A stretch of DNA of 64,000 nt from Pseudomonadota bacterium. GTDB taxonomy: Bacteria > Pseudomonadota > Alphaproteobacteria > Rhizobiales > Xanthobacteraceae. The notes below the pieces were generated by a model. It was not told the origin of the DNA. It saw only the letters and a list, made by a program, of their open reading frames with translations, and did not search any database. Positions 50,970 to 60,126 of the stretch are shown here, in pieces; position 1 is the first letter of the stretch; each line of letters starts with the position of its first letter. A program made the position numbers and the translations under genes. The stretch is from positions 58,599 through 122,598 of the forward strand of contig JAFAGM010000044.1 of the NCBI GenBank assembly GCA_023422775.1, read 5' to 3'.

Positions 50970-53045
50970 TCAGGGTGCGCGCAACTGGTTCGGCGCCAGG
51001 GCCTGCCGCCGTATCAGCACCAGCGCGATCAGGACGGTCGGCGCGAGAATGGCGAGGCCGAGCGAGGTTACCTGCACCTGCGACAGCGGCATGATTCCGC
51101 CCCCGGGTGTCGCCACCACGAAGCCGCCGATGATGAGCAGGACCCGGAGCGGCCATTCAAGCGCGCCGGTACCGCGGAGGTCGCCGACGAAGACCTGATA
51201 GCCCTGGATGCCGCCGCAGATGAACAGCGTGCCGAAGCCGGCCAGCGCCATCAGCCCAAGCCCCGCGAGATAGGGGCTCGGTCCCTGCAGCACCAGCGCA
51301 GGGTTCAGGACGAAGAAGAACGGAATGAAATAGATGATGCTGCCGACCCACATCGATTCCCATCCCGTCTTCATCGCCGGTGAGCCGGCGATGCCGGCCG
51401 CGGCAAAGGACGCGATGGCCACCGGCGGCGTGATCGACGACAGCATGCCCCAGTAGAAGATGAACATGTGCACGGCCATGCGGTTGAGGCCGAGTTTCTC
51501 GAGCGCAGGCGCCACCAGGATCGCAAGGAAGATGTAGCAGGCGGTCGTGGTCAGGCCGAGCCCGAGGATGAGGCTGGTGAAAGCGCACATGGCGAGCAGC
51601 AGGAGAGCATTGTCGCCGGCGATGCGCAGCAGGTCATTGGCCAGGCTGGAGACGACGCCGCTCATCGAGAAGGCGCCGATCAGGAGGCCGCAGCCGGCGA
51701 GGATTCCGATAAGCTCCACAAACGTACGGCCGTTGACCTCCAGGAACTTGTTGATGGTCGAGAATGTCCAGCGCGTGTCCTTGGAGAAAATCTGGTTGAG
51801 CACCAGCAGCAGCGCCGTCGCATAGAATGGCGCGTGACTCTCGCGCTTGAAATACAGCAGCATGACGATAAGCAGCGCGATGACGAAGACGTAGTACCAG
51901 CCGTCCTTGATCGTATCCCACACCTTCGGAAGCTCGGAACGCGGAATCCCTTTCAGGTTATGGCGCGCGGCGTAGGAGTCCACCTGCATGAACAGGCCGA
52001 TGTAGTACAGCGCTGCGGGAATGATGGCGGCAAGCGCGACCTCGGCATAGCTGACGTTGAGGAACTGCGCGATCACGAATGCGGTTGCGCCCATCACGGG
52101 CGGCGCCAGCACCGCGCCGGTCGACGCGCAGGCCTCGATCGCGCCGGCATAGGAGGCGCGGAAGCCGCTTTTCTTCATGACCGGAATGGTCATGGTGCCG
52201 GCGGTCAGCACGTTGGAGATGATCGAACCGGACATCATGCCGAGCAGGCCGGAGGCAAAGATGCAGACCTTCGCCGCGCCGCCGCGGAAGGTCCCGCACA
52301 GCGCAAAGGCGATGTTGATGAAGAATTTTCCGGCGCCCGTCATCATCAGTGCGGTGCCGAACACCAGAAAGCCGATCACGGTGTCCGCGAAGGCCTGGAT
52401 CGGAATGCCGAGCAAGCTCTCGCCCGACAGCACGTGATAGGCGGTGGCTTGTTCGAGGGTCGATTGGGTCCCGCGGAACGGCCCCAGCCACGTGGCGTCG
52501 GCGAACAGGGGATAAACGGTAAACGGGAACACACTGAGCAGCAGGCTCCAGCCGCCGGTGCGCCGCAGCGCTTCCATCAGCACCGCCCACATGATGACGC
52601 CGGCCACGATGACATTCGTCGGCGCGCCGCCGAATTCCCACCCCGCTTCGGCCGCCTTGCGAACGCTGAGCATCAGCAGGATGGCGCAGCCGAACGTGGC
52701 GACGAACAGGACGGTGTCGTACCAGGGGATTCGCTCGAGTGGCGCGGTTCCGCTGCCTGGAAAGATCAGGAACGTGAACGGCAGCATCAGGGCGATGAGA
52801 AGATAGAAATATTCGGTGTTGAGCTGGGTATAGCCGATGAAGAAGCGCAGCGAGAATTGCTGGTTGATGCACAGCAGGATGGTTACCGCAGTCGCAATCA
52901 CCAGCGCCCAGCGCCAAGCCCCGCGTAAGACCCGCACGCGCGTGACCTCGGCCTCCTGCATATTGCCCGCGCCGGCGTGCGGATCTTCGAACTCGATTCG
53001 TTTTGCCGGCGCGGCAACGCTATCGCTCGCAGAAGCTGACATCAT
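50970..53045 (-). CDS. TRAP transporter fused permease (DctQ-M type, TAXI partner)
   Basis: A 691-residue integral membrane protein with about 17 hydrophobic segments: a small-subunit part of four helices at the N-terminus and a large DctM-like part. This fused form is typical of TAXI-TRAP systems. Family pattern GLLGMMSGSIISNVLTAGTMTIP and SITPPVAIASFAAAGIAGSP are present. It drives sodium- or proton-coupled uptake of an organic acid. AGGA precedes ATG 53045. It lies 47 bases after the binding-protein gene. Confidence 0.9.
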   Translation of the reverse strand: MMSASASDSVAAPAKRIEFEDPHAGAGNMQEAEVTRVRVLRGAWRWALVIATAVTILLCINQQFSLRFFIGYTQLNTEYFYLLIALMLPFTFLIFPGSGTAPLERIPWYDTVLFVATFGCAILLMLSVRKAAEAGWEFGGAPTNVIVAGVIMWAVLMEALRRTGGWSLLLSVFPFTVYPLFADATWLGPFRGTQSTLEQATAYHVLSGESLLGIPIQAFADTVIGFLVFGTALMMTGAGKFFINIAFALCGTFRGGAAKVCIFASGLLGMMSGSIISNVLTAGTMTIPVMKKSGFRASYAGAIEACASTGAVLAPPVMGATAFVIAQFLNVSYAEVALAAIIPAALYYIGLFMQVDSYAARHNLKGIPRSELPKVWDTIKDGWYYVFVIALLIVMLLYFKRESHAPFYATALLLVLNQIFSKDTRWTFSTINKFLEVNGRTFVELIGILAGCGLLIGAFSMSGVVSSLANDLLRIAGDNALLLLAMCAFTSLILGLGLTTTACYIFLAILVAPALEKLGLNRMAVHMFIFYWGMLSSITPPVAIASFAAAGIAGSPAMKTGWESMWVGSIIYFIPFFFVLNPALVLQGPSPYLAGLGLMALAGFGTLFICGGIQGYQVFVGDLRGTGALEWPLRVLLIIGGFVVATPGGGIMPLSQVQVTSLGLAILAPTVLIALVLIRRQALAPNQLRAP

Positions 53046-53092
53046 TCATCCTGGATGTTGTTCGCCTACGAGCGAGGCACAAGTGGCTTTTG

Positions 53093-54256
53093 TTATTCGA
53101 ACCCGTTCGGCATGTTGGCTTTCGCCAGCGCCGCCGCGCGGGCCTTCAGCCAGCCGTCGAGGAAGGCCTTGTCGTCCGAAGGCGGGTTTGACTTGCCGTA
53201 GTCGGCCCATGCCGTGGCCAGCACCTGCTGCCGCTTGAGCAGTTCCTTGTTGTGGGCTTCCTGCGCGTCGGTCCATTGCCCGGCTTCCTTCAGCGCCCTG
53301 GCGGCGCCGGGATGAACCGGAACCACCCAGTTCTTGGTCTGCCGGTCCGCCCCGAGGCCGCTGGCGCCAGGCGCCGAGTCCTTGTAGGCGTCATAGCCCG
53401 TGATCATCGCCTTGGTGATGGAATAGACCTCGTCGGCGGGCACCGTGCCGTACACCATGAAGATCGGATAGGGGTAGTTGCCGAGCTCGACCGGCTTCTC
53501 CTTGGAAATGCCGGCACCGCAGGTCGCGACATGGGGGAAGAAGAACGAGCCGACCTTCTTCACGCGCTCCCAGCCGGCCTTGTCGCCGGGGGGCAGCGGC
53601 GGCCAGATGATGCCGCGCGGTGAAGTCTCGAGTTCCTTCGCAGGCCCGGTGATGGTGGTGGCGAAGGCGGCATCGACGTCGTTGTTGACCATGCCCTTCC
53701 ACATCGCGCCGTAGCTGGAGAATTCCACGGCCTTGACGTCGCTCTGCTTGAGATCGCCGAAGGCGAGAATCGCGAGCGAGTTCTGGTTCAGCGCCGGCGA
53801 ACCGACGACGAAGCCGACGCGCTTGCCCTTGAGCTGCTTGATCTCGGTGACGCCGGTATCCTTGGCGACGCCGAGCGAGCCTGCGTTGCAGTCGACAGAC
53901 GACAGCACCAGTTGCAGCGGCTGCGGACCCCATTCCTTGGCGCCGAACTCGAACACGCCTTCCTGCGCGAAGTAGGTGCCGGAACCCATCGCCGACATCA
54001 CAGCGCGCTTGGCGCGCAGCGGTGCCAGGCGCGCCACGTCGTTGCCGGCCGGCAGCACGCGGACGTCGGTGCCGTATTTGTCCTTCATCATCTTGCCGAC
54101 GCCGACGGCAATGTTGAAGCCGGCGGTGCCGGTGTCGTAGGCGGTGACGGTCATCGTCGGCGGCAGCTTGACGTCATCGGCCAGCGCCGGTGCTGCTGCC
54201 AGCAGCGAAATGGTTGCCAAAGCGCCAGATGCGGAATTCATCAGCCGACGGATCAT
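53093..54256 (-). CDS. TAXI family TRAP transporter substrate-binding protein
   Basis: A 387-residue periplasmic binding protein of the TAXI (TRAP-associated extracytoplasmic immunogenic) type. Residues 1-26 form a signal peptide ending AAPALA before DDVKLPPTM. The family strand TAYDTGTAGFNIAVGVGKMM follows, and LKGKRVGFVVGSPA and NPYPIFMVYG-like NYPYPIFMVYG occur later. It binds an organic acid and delivers it to the fused permease, the next gene. Substrate unknown. Confidence 0.9.
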   Translation of the reverse strand: MIRRLMNSASGALATISLLAAAPALADDVKLPPTMTVTAYDTGTAGFNIAVGVGKMMKDKYGTDVRVLPAGNDVARLAPLRAKRAVMSAMGSGTYFAQEGVFEFGAKEWGPQPLQLVLSSVDCNAGSLGVAKDTGVTEIKQLKGKRVGFVVGSPALNQNSLAILAFGDLKQSDVKAVEFSSYGAMWKGMVNNDVDAAFATTITGPAKELETSPRGIIWPPLPPGDKAGWERVKKVGSFFFPHVATCGAGISKEKPVELGNYPYPIFMVYGTVPADEVYSITKAMITGYDAYKDSAPGASGLGADRQTKNWVVPVHPGAARALKEAGQWTDAQEAHNKELLKRQQVLATAWADYGKSNPPSDDKAFLDGWLKARAAALAKANMPNGFE

Positions 54257-54412
54257 ATTTCCTCCATTTGTCTCGCCAGACGAAACTTTTTTGTCGGTGG
54301 GATCATGTCATCGCAGGATTGCGATGGCAATCGCCGAGAGCGGCCACGACTGCCGCCGTGACATATCCGTTCCTAGACACATTGTCGCGGATCAAAAGTA
54401 TGAGCGCGCAAC

Positions 54413-54634
54413 TTATGCCTCGATGATCGCGACGACCTGGCCCTCGGCGATGACGTCGTCGATGCTTACGAGCAAAGCCTTTATCTTTCCTGCTGTCGTC
54501 GATGTCACCGGAATTTCCATCTTCATCGCTTCGACGAATGCGATCTCATCGCCATCGCCGACGCTTCCACCGGTTGCGACGGAAATTGCGCACACGCGGC
54601 CGGCGACTTCGGTGACGATCTTGATATCTGGCAT
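54413..54634 (-). CDS. Stand-alone biotinyl (BCCP-like) carrier protein
   Basis: A 73-residue biotin carrier. The biotinylation motif is EAMKM with Lys38, which lies 35 residues from the C-terminus as in other biotinyl domains; Gly-rich turns surround it. It carries carboxyl-biotin between a biotin carboxylase and a carboxyltransferase. The divergent gene at 55673 is a carboxyltransferase, but no biotin carboxylase gene is nearby. It precedes the TAXI gene on the same strand and may share its operon. Confidence 0.9.
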   Translation of the reverse strand: MPDIKIVTEVAGRVCAISVATGGSVGDGDEIAFVEAMKMEIPVTSTTAGKIKALLVSIDDVIAEGQVVAIIEA

Positions 54635-54730
54635 GCCATATCTCCCGAGGACCGTCTGACGGACTAATTGTCCTCGCGAACGGCTTTTTGTTTGTCGGCG
54701 CAGATTGCCTGAGGTAGCTTCTTCCGCAAG

Positions 54731-54756
54731 TGGAATTTTATTCCGCAGAGCGGAAT
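54731..54756. promoter_or_regulatory. Probable IclR operator pair
   Basis: ATTCCGC-AGA-GCGGAAT (54740-54756) is a perfect palindrome. An overlapping GGAAT-TTT-ATTCC (54732-54744) forms a second, resembling the IclR-family consensus GGAA-N-TTCC. It lies just before the IclR gene start and within the divergent spacer that also serves the biotinyl/TRAP operon. Confidence 0.65.
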
Positions 54757-54768
54757 GGAGCCAAAGTC

Positions 54769-55743
54769 ATGGGAAGACGCTCGGAGCGATTGAGTAAGCA
54801 GGGAATGCTGGCCAGCGACCTGGCGGGCGAGGGTGATGTGATCCAGGTGGTATCACGGGCCTTCGACGTCCTGCGCTGCTTCGAGGGCCACGAGGCAAGG
54901 CTGGGTAATCTGGAAATTTCCAGCCGCTGCGGCCTGCCGCGTTCGACGGTATCGCGGCTCACGCACACGCTCACGCGGATGGGGCAGCTCGTTTACCTGC
55001 CGCGCGATCAGAAATATCGCATCGGTCCGAGCGCGGTGGCGATGAGCACCTCGATGATGAGGGGGTTGCAGCTTCGCAATCTGATCAGGATGCGGCTGCA
55101 GGACGTTGCCGATCAATTGCCTGGCACCGTCGGCTTCGTGCTCCCCGATCGCTATCAAATGGTCTATCTCGAATTTGCGCGCGCTGCGAACGCGCTTGGC
55201 CTGTACGAAGCCACCGGCAGCCGCGTCTCGATGACGAGCACCGCCGCCGGCTTTGCCTACACTGCAGCACTGGATCCCGACGTCGGCGATGTCTTGATCG
55301 CAGAAATGGAGCGTGAGATTCCGGAGAGCGTGGGACCGACGAAGTCGCGCATCGAAACCAACCGTCGTCACTTGCGTGAACACGGCTATGTCACCGCCTG
55401 CGGCACTTGGAGTCCGCATATCAATGGCTGTGCGGTGCCGGTATGGTCGCCGCAATATCAAACCTTCGTCGTCGTGACGATCGGACTGTTGTCGGCGATG
55501 TTCGACGAGAAGCGGCTGCATCAGGAAGTGGCGCCGCAGATGGTTCAGCTGGGCGCTGCGATCGGCGGCCTGCTCGAAGGCGCCGAAGGCGACATCTTCG
55601 CAAATCGTCTGGAGAGAAAGCCACCTCTGGTCCCGAATTATAAAAACAAGATCATCAAGACGGAGGATACGAATGAACTGGAAGCTGGAACTCGACGACC
55701 TCGCCCGGCGCGAAGCGTTCGCGCGCGAGATGGGAGGCGTTGA
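54769..55743 (+). CDS. IclR family transcriptional regulator with an extended C-terminus
   Basis: A 324-residue regulator. The N-terminal winged helix (about residues 20-85, RLGNLEISSRCGLPRSTVSR) is followed by the effector-binding IclR domain. The protein is about 60 residues longer than usual: a short N-terminal extension, and a C-terminal tail of which the last part (about 24 residues, Arg/Pro-rich) is encoded by DNA that also codes for the start of the carboxyltransferase in another frame. GGAG lies 8 bases before ATG 54769. It likely controls itself, the carboxyltransferase and the divergent biotinyl/TRAP operon. Confidence 0.85.
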   Translation: MGRRSERLSKQGMLASDLAGEGDVIQVVSRAFDVLRCFEGHEARLGNLEISSRCGLPRSTVSRLTHTLTRMGQLVYLPRDQKYRIGPSAVAMSTSMMRGLQLRNLIRMRLQDVADQLPGTVGFVLPDRYQMVYLEFARAANALGLYEATGSRVSMTSTAAGFAYTAALDPDVGDVLIAEMEREIPESVGPTKSRIETNRRHLREHGYVTACGTWSPHINGCAVPVWSPQYQTFVVVTIGLLSAMFDEKRLHQEVAPQMVQLGAAIGGLLEGAEGDIFANRLERKPPLVPNYKNKIIKTEDTNELEAGTRRPRPARSVRARDGRR

Positions 55744-57232
55744 CAAGGTCAAGCGCCAGCATGACCAGGGCCGCCTTACTGTTCGGGAGCGTATCGACAG
55801 GCTGATCGACAAAAATTCCTTCCACGAGATCGGCGCCATTTCCGGCATTGCCGAATACGACGACAACAGCGAGCTCAAGCATCTGACGCCGGCCAATTGC
55901 GTGTTCGGCCGCGGCAGGATCGACGGCCGCACCGTGGTGGTGGTCGGCGACGATTTCACCGTGCGCGGCGGTTCGGCCGACGCCTCGATCTCGGCGAAGC
56001 CGCTGATGGCCGAGGAAATGGCGCATGATTTCCGCCTGCCGATCATCCGCGTGATCGAAGGTTCGGGCGGCGGCGGTTCGGTCAAGACGATCGAAACCAA
56101 GGGCGCGGCCAATCTGCCCGGTGGTGTCGGCGGCACGCGCTGGTACTGGTTCACGACGGCGAACATGGCGCGCGTGCCGGTGGTCGGCCTCGGGCTCGGC
56201 TCGGTCGCAGGCCTTGGCGCGGCGCGGCTCGCTGCCAGCCACTACTCGGTCATGACGCGGAATTCGGCGATGTTCGTCGCAGGCCCGCCGGTGGTGAAGC
56301 GGCTCGGTCAGGATTTGACGAAGCAGGAACTCGGCGGCGCCGATATCCAGACCCGCGCCGGCGGCGTCGATGACGCCGTCGATACCGAGGAAGAGGCATT
56401 CGAGCGCGCGCGACGCTTCCTGTCGTATCTGCCGTCCTCGGTCTACGACCTGCCGCCGACCACGCCTTGCACCGACGATCCGGAGCGGGCGGAAGAATCG
56501 CTGTTGAAGGCGGTGCCGCGCAACCGGCGCCAAGTCTACAAGATGCGCCCGATCATCGACGCCGTCGTCGACAAGGGCTCGTTCTTCGAGGTGAACGCCA
56601 ATTTCGGCCGCCCGGTCATCACGGGCCTTGCCCGGCTCGAAGGCCGCGCCGTGCTGCTGCTCGCGAGCGATCCTTTCCACTATGGCGGATCGTGGACGGC
56701 GGAGGCGTGCCAGAAGGTGGTGCGCTGGGTCGATTTCGCCGAGACCTTCCATCTGCCGGTGGTCTATCTGATGGATTGTCCGGGCTTCATGATCGGGCTG
56801 GAAGCCGAGAAGTCGGCAACCATCCGCCACGGCGTGCGCGCGATGGCCGCTGTGAACCAGTCGACCGTTCCCTGGTGCACCATCATCGTGCGCAACGCGT
56901 TCGGTGTTGCGGGTGTCGTGCATCAGCCGGCCAACCGCTATTCGATGCGTTATGCTTGGCCGTCGGCCTATTGGGGCTCGCTGCCGCTGGAAGGCGGCAT
57001 CGAGGCGGCCTATCGCGCCGACATCGACGCAGCCGATGATCCCGTCGCGAAGCTGAAGGAGATCGAGGATCGCCTCAACAAGCTGCGTTCGCCGTTCCGT
57101 TCGGCCGAAAAATTCTGGGTCGAGGAAGTGATCGATCCGCGCAAGACGCGCTCGCTGCTGTGCGAGTTCGCGCGGCTGGCTGAGCCGATTCGCAGCGTGG
57201 GTCCGCCGTCGAATATGTCGATACGGCCGTAG
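55673..57232 (+). CDS. Acyl-CoA carboxylase carboxyltransferase subunit (PccB type)
   Basis: A 519-residue carboxyltransferase with both halves of the two-domain fold: an N-terminal part including GRGRIDGRTVVVVGDDFTV and a C-terminal part including LMDCPGFMIG and VRNAFGVAGV. It transfers CO2 from carboxybiotin to an acyl-CoA. GGAG lies 7 bases before ATG 55673, inside the last 71 bases of the IclR gene. It needs the biotinyl protein at 54413 and a biotin carboxylase from elsewhere. The acyl substrate is unknown. Confidence 0.9.
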   Translation: MNWKLELDDLARREAFAREMGGVDKVKRQHDQGRLTVRERIDRLIDKNSFHEIGAISGIAEYDDNSELKHLTPANCVFGRGRIDGRTVVVVGDDFTVRGGSADASISAKPLMAEEMAHDFRLPIIRVIEGSGGGGSVKTIETKGAANLPGGVGGTRWYWFTTANMARVPVVGLGLGSVAGLGAARLAASHYSVMTRNSAMFVAGPPVVKRLGQDLTKQELGGADIQTRAGGVDDAVDTEEEAFERARRFLSYLPSSVYDLPPTTPCTDDPERAEESLLKAVPRNRRQVYKMRPIIDAVVDKGSFFEVNANFGRPVITGLARLEGRAVLLLASDPFHYGGSWTAEACQKVVRWVDFAETFHLPVVYLMDCPGFMIGLEAEKSATIRHGVRAMAAVNQSTVPWCTIIVRNAFGVAGVVHQPANRYSMRYAWPSAYWGSLPLEGGIEAAYRADIDAADDPVAKLKEIEDRLNKLRSPFRSAEKFWVEEVIDPRKTRSLLCEFARLAEPIRSVGPPSNMSIRP

Positions 57233-57241
57233 GTCTCAGTT

Positions 57242-57348
57242 CCTCATGGTGAGGAGCGCGTCTTCGCGCGTCTCGAACCATGAGGCCCCGATCTCGCCCG
57301 CGGCCATCCTTCGAGACGCGGCCAAGCGGCCGCTCCTCTCAGGATGAA
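57242..57348. repeat. Palindromic intergenic repeat, family B (copy 4)
   Basis: CCTCATGGTGAGGAGCGCG and CGTCTCGAACCATGAGG, then CCATCCTTCGAGACGCGG and CGCTCCTCTCAGGATGA. It fills the gap between the convergent carboxyltransferase and MFS genes. Confidence 0.85.
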
Positions 57349-57359
57349 GACCTTCTGCG

Positions 57360-58640
57360 TCACGCCACCACCGGTTTCGGCCGCGAGATCATCAGCACGA
57401 TCAACGCCGCCACCACGCAGAGCGCACCGGCGACGAAGAAGGCCGGCACGTAGGTGTTGAGGACCGTCCGCGACAGGCCCGCGCCGAAGGCGGCGACGCC
57501 TGCGCCCAGTTGATGGCCGGCAAAGATCCAGCCGAACACGAGGTTGGCGCGCTCGGGGCCGAACCGCTGCGCCGTGAGCCGCACTGTCGGCGGTACGGTC
57601 GCGATCCAGTCGAGCCCGTAGAACACCGCGAACAGCGACAGGCCGTAGAGCGTGAAATCGGAGAAGGGCAGGAACAGCAGCGACAGCCCGCGCAACCCGT
57701 AATACCAGAACAGCAGCTTGCGATTGTCGTAGCGGTCCGACAGCCAGCCCGAGGCGATGGTGCCGACGAAATCGAAAATGCCCATCGCCGCGAGCAGGCT
57801 TGCGGCCTGCACCTGCGGAATGCCGAAATCGAGGCACATCGGAATCAGGTGCACCTGGATCAGGCCGTTGGTCGAGGCGCCGCAGATGAAAAACGTAGCG
57901 AACAGGATCCAGAACACGCCCGACTTCGAGGCGTCGCGCAGGGTGCCCAGCGCCGCCGCCATGATCGGCGTGGTGTTGGGCGGCGGCGCCGGCAACGGCT
58001 CGGTGCCTTCGTCGCCGTAGGGCCGCAGGCCCACGTCGCTCGGGCGGTCGCGCATCACCATCAGCACGGCGAAGGCGGCAACGCCCAGCATCACGCAGAT
58101 CAGCGCCAGCGCGATCCGCCAGCCGTAGTGGTCGGTCAGGCTTGCGAGCAGCGGCAGGAACGCAAGCTGCCCGGTCGCCACGCTCGCGGTGAGAATGCCG
58201 ACGACGAGGCCGCGCCGCGCCACGAACCAGCGCGCGGCGATCGTTGCGCCGAGCACCAGCGCCGTCATGCCGGTGCCGAGCCCGATCACCACGCCCCACA
58301 GCAGCATCAAGTGCCAGACCTCGGTCATCGCCAGCGACGCGATCAGGCCGGATGCCACGATCAGCAGCGCCAGCAGCGTCACGTTGCGCAGGCCATAACG
58401 GTTCATCAGCGCCGCGGCGAACGGCGCCATCAGTCCGAACAGAATGAAGCGGATCGAGAGCGCCGAGGAAATCTCCGCCGTGCTCCAGCCGAATTCCTTC
58501 TGCAGCGGCACGATGAAGACGCCGGGCGCGCCGACGGTGCCGGCCGAGATCAGCGCGGTGAGGAAGGTCACGCCGACCATCACCCAGCCGTAATGGATGT
58601 TGCGGCGGGCGAGGGTGGCCGACAGCCAGTTCGAGATCAT
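57360..58640 (-). CDS. MFS transporter
   Basis: A 426-residue major facilitator protein with twelve predicted helices. It begins with an oxalate/monocarboxylate-type pattern (HYGWVMVGVTFLTALISAG), and GWLSDRYDNRK is the loop 8-9 copy of the MFS motif. It probably exchanges an organic acid. CCGAGG precedes the ATG. It lies downstream of the thiolase on the minus strand (110-bp gap). Substrate unknown. Confidence 0.87.
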   Translation of the reverse strand: MISNWLSATLARRNIHYGWVMVGVTFLTALISAGTVGAPGVFIVPLQKEFGWSTAEISSALSIRFILFGLMAPFAAALMNRYGLRNVTLLALLIVASGLIASLAMTEVWHLMLLWGVVIGLGTGMTALVLGATIAARWFVARRGLVVGILTASVATGQLAFLPLLASLTDHYGWRIALALICVMLGVAAFAVLMVMRDRPSDVGLRPYGDEGTEPLPAPPPNTTPIMAAALGTLRDASKSGVFWILFATFFICGASTNGLIQVHLIPMCLDFGIPQVQAASLLAAMGIFDFVGTIASGWLSDRYDNRKLLFWYYGLRGLSLLFLPFSDFTLYGLSLFAVFYGLDWIATVPPTVRLTAQRFGPERANLVFGWIFAGHQLGAGVAAFGAGLSRTVLNTYVPAFFVAGALCVVAALIVLMISRPKPVVA

Positions 58641-58750
58641 TGAGCCTCGGAGAATTCTATCCGGACGGATTGCAGGGGCTCAGGCATTCTGACGCATCGG
58701 TCGCGTGACTTAAATGCCTAAGTTCCCTCGTTTCAGGACATAGGCAGATT

Positions 58751-59947
58751 TTAGCGCGCGATGCGCTCGACCGCGATCGCCGTGGCTTCACCGCCGCCGA
58801 TGCAAAGCGCCGCAACGCCGCGCTTGAGGTTGCGGGCCTCCAGCGCATGCAGCAGCGTCACGATCAGCCGTGCCCCGGTGGCGCCGATGGGATGACCCAG
58901 CGCGCAGGCGCCGCCGTTGACGTTCAGCTTCTCCCTGGGGATGCCGAGATCCTTCTGCGCCGCCATCGCCACCACGGCAAAAGCTTCGTTGATCTCGAAC
59001 AGGTCGACATCGCCGACGCTCCAGCCGACCTTGTCCAAGAGCTTGCGAATGGCGGGGATCGGCGCCGTGGTGAACCACTGCGGTTCCTGGCTGTGGGTGG
59101 CGTGTCCCTTGATCTCGGCAAGCGCCGCAAGCCCGTCGCGATCGGCGAGCGCGCGCTTGGCGAGAATGAGTGCCGCGGCGCCGTCGGCGTTCGCCGAGGA
59201 GGCCGCCGGGGTAATGGTGCCGTTGACGCGGAACGCGGCTTTCAGCCCGGGAATTTTTGCAGGGTCCACCTTGAGCGGGTGCTCGTCGTTGGCGATGATC
59301 CGCGGCCCGGCCTTTTCGGTCAGCGTGACCGGCGCGATTTCCGCCTTGAACGCGCCGCCTTCGACCGCCTTGCGTGCGCGGGTCAGCGTCTCCATCGCGT
59401 AGGCGTCCTGATCGGCTCGGGTGAACTGATAGGCTTCCGCGGTGGCCTCGCCGAAATCGCCCATCGAGCGGCCGGTCTCGTAGGCGTCTTCCAGCCCGTC
59501 CATCATCATGTGATCGATGATCCGGTCATGGCCGGCGCGGTAGCCGCCCCGCGCCTTGGCCAGCAGATAGGGCGCATTGCTCATGCTCTCCATGCCGCCG
59601 GACAGCACGATCTCGGCCGAACCGGCGTTGATGATGTCATGGGCCAGCATGGTTGCCTTCATGCCGGAGCCGCAGACCTTGTTGATGGTGGTGGCGCCGG
59701 TGGCGTCGGGCAGCCTGGCGCCGCGGGCGGCCTGCCGGGCCGGCGCCTGGCCCTGTCCGGCCGGCAGCACGTTGCCCATGAACACCTCGTCGATCCTTTC
59801 GGGTGGGAGTTTCGCCCGCTCCAGCGCGGCCCCGATGACGTGGGAACCGAGCTTATGGGCGCTGAACGGCGACAGTTCGCCCATGAAGCGTCCCAGCGGC
59901 GTGCGGGCGGCTGAAAGGATGACGACGGGATCGGAAGCGGCGGCCAT
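58751..59947 (-). CDS. Acetyl-CoA acetyltransferase (biosynthetic/degradative thiolase)
   Basis: A 398-residue thiolase with the full catalytic set: nucleophile Cys92 in INKVCGSGMKA, His352 in ALGHPIGATG and Cys382 in LCIGGGEA, plus INEAFA. It condenses two acetyl-CoA or cleaves acetoacetyl-CoA and longer 3-ketoacyl-CoA. GAGGAG lies 8 bases before the ATG. A 12-bp palindrome precedes it. It lies after the DUF2783 gene (179-bp gap) on the same strand, so it probably has its own promoter. Confidence 0.93.
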   Translation of the reverse strand: MAAASDPVVILSAARTPLGRFMGELSPFSAHKLGSHVIGAALERAKLPPERIDEVFMGNVLPAGQGQAPARQAARGARLPDATGATTINKVCGSGMKATMLAHDIINAGSAEIVLSGGMESMSNAPYLLAKARGGYRAGHDRIIDHMMMDGLEDAYETGRSMGDFGEATAEAYQFTRADQDAYAMETLTRARKAVEGGAFKAEIAPVTLTEKAGPRIIANDEHPLKVDPAKIPGLKAAFRVNGTITPAASSANADGAAALILAKRALADRDGLAALAEIKGHATHSQEPQWFTTAPIPAIRKLLDKVGWSVGDVDLFEINEAFAVVAMAAQKDLGIPREKLNVNGGACALGHPIGATGARLIVTLLHALEARNLKRGVAALCIGGGEATAIAVERIAR

Positions 59948-59987
59948 GGCGGTGCTCCTCGGTTACGGGTATCTATTGGATGATTAT

Positions 59988-59999
59988 CATCATATGATG
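59988..59999. promoter_or_regulatory. 12-bp palindrome before the thiolase gene
   Basis: CATCATATGATG is a perfect palindrome 40 bases before the thiolase ATG, in an AT-rich patch (ATTATCATCATATGATG). It could be an operator or part of the promoter; the binding protein is unknown. Confidence 0.4.
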
Positions 60000-60126
60000 C
60001 GCCGCAAGAATTGCAACCGACGTTGTCATGAAAAGGCAGGGATGGCCCCATGACAAGATTTAGCGATTCGCATGAGAGAAACTGATCAATCGGCGTGGCG
60101 GGGACGATCGGTAGGATGGCGTCCGG

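Noticed and set aside
50970..52928. 486-codon and smaller plus-strand frames over the TRAP permease
   Set aside because: Shadow frames of a highly hydrophobic minus-strand gene (His/Gln/Asp-rich translation).
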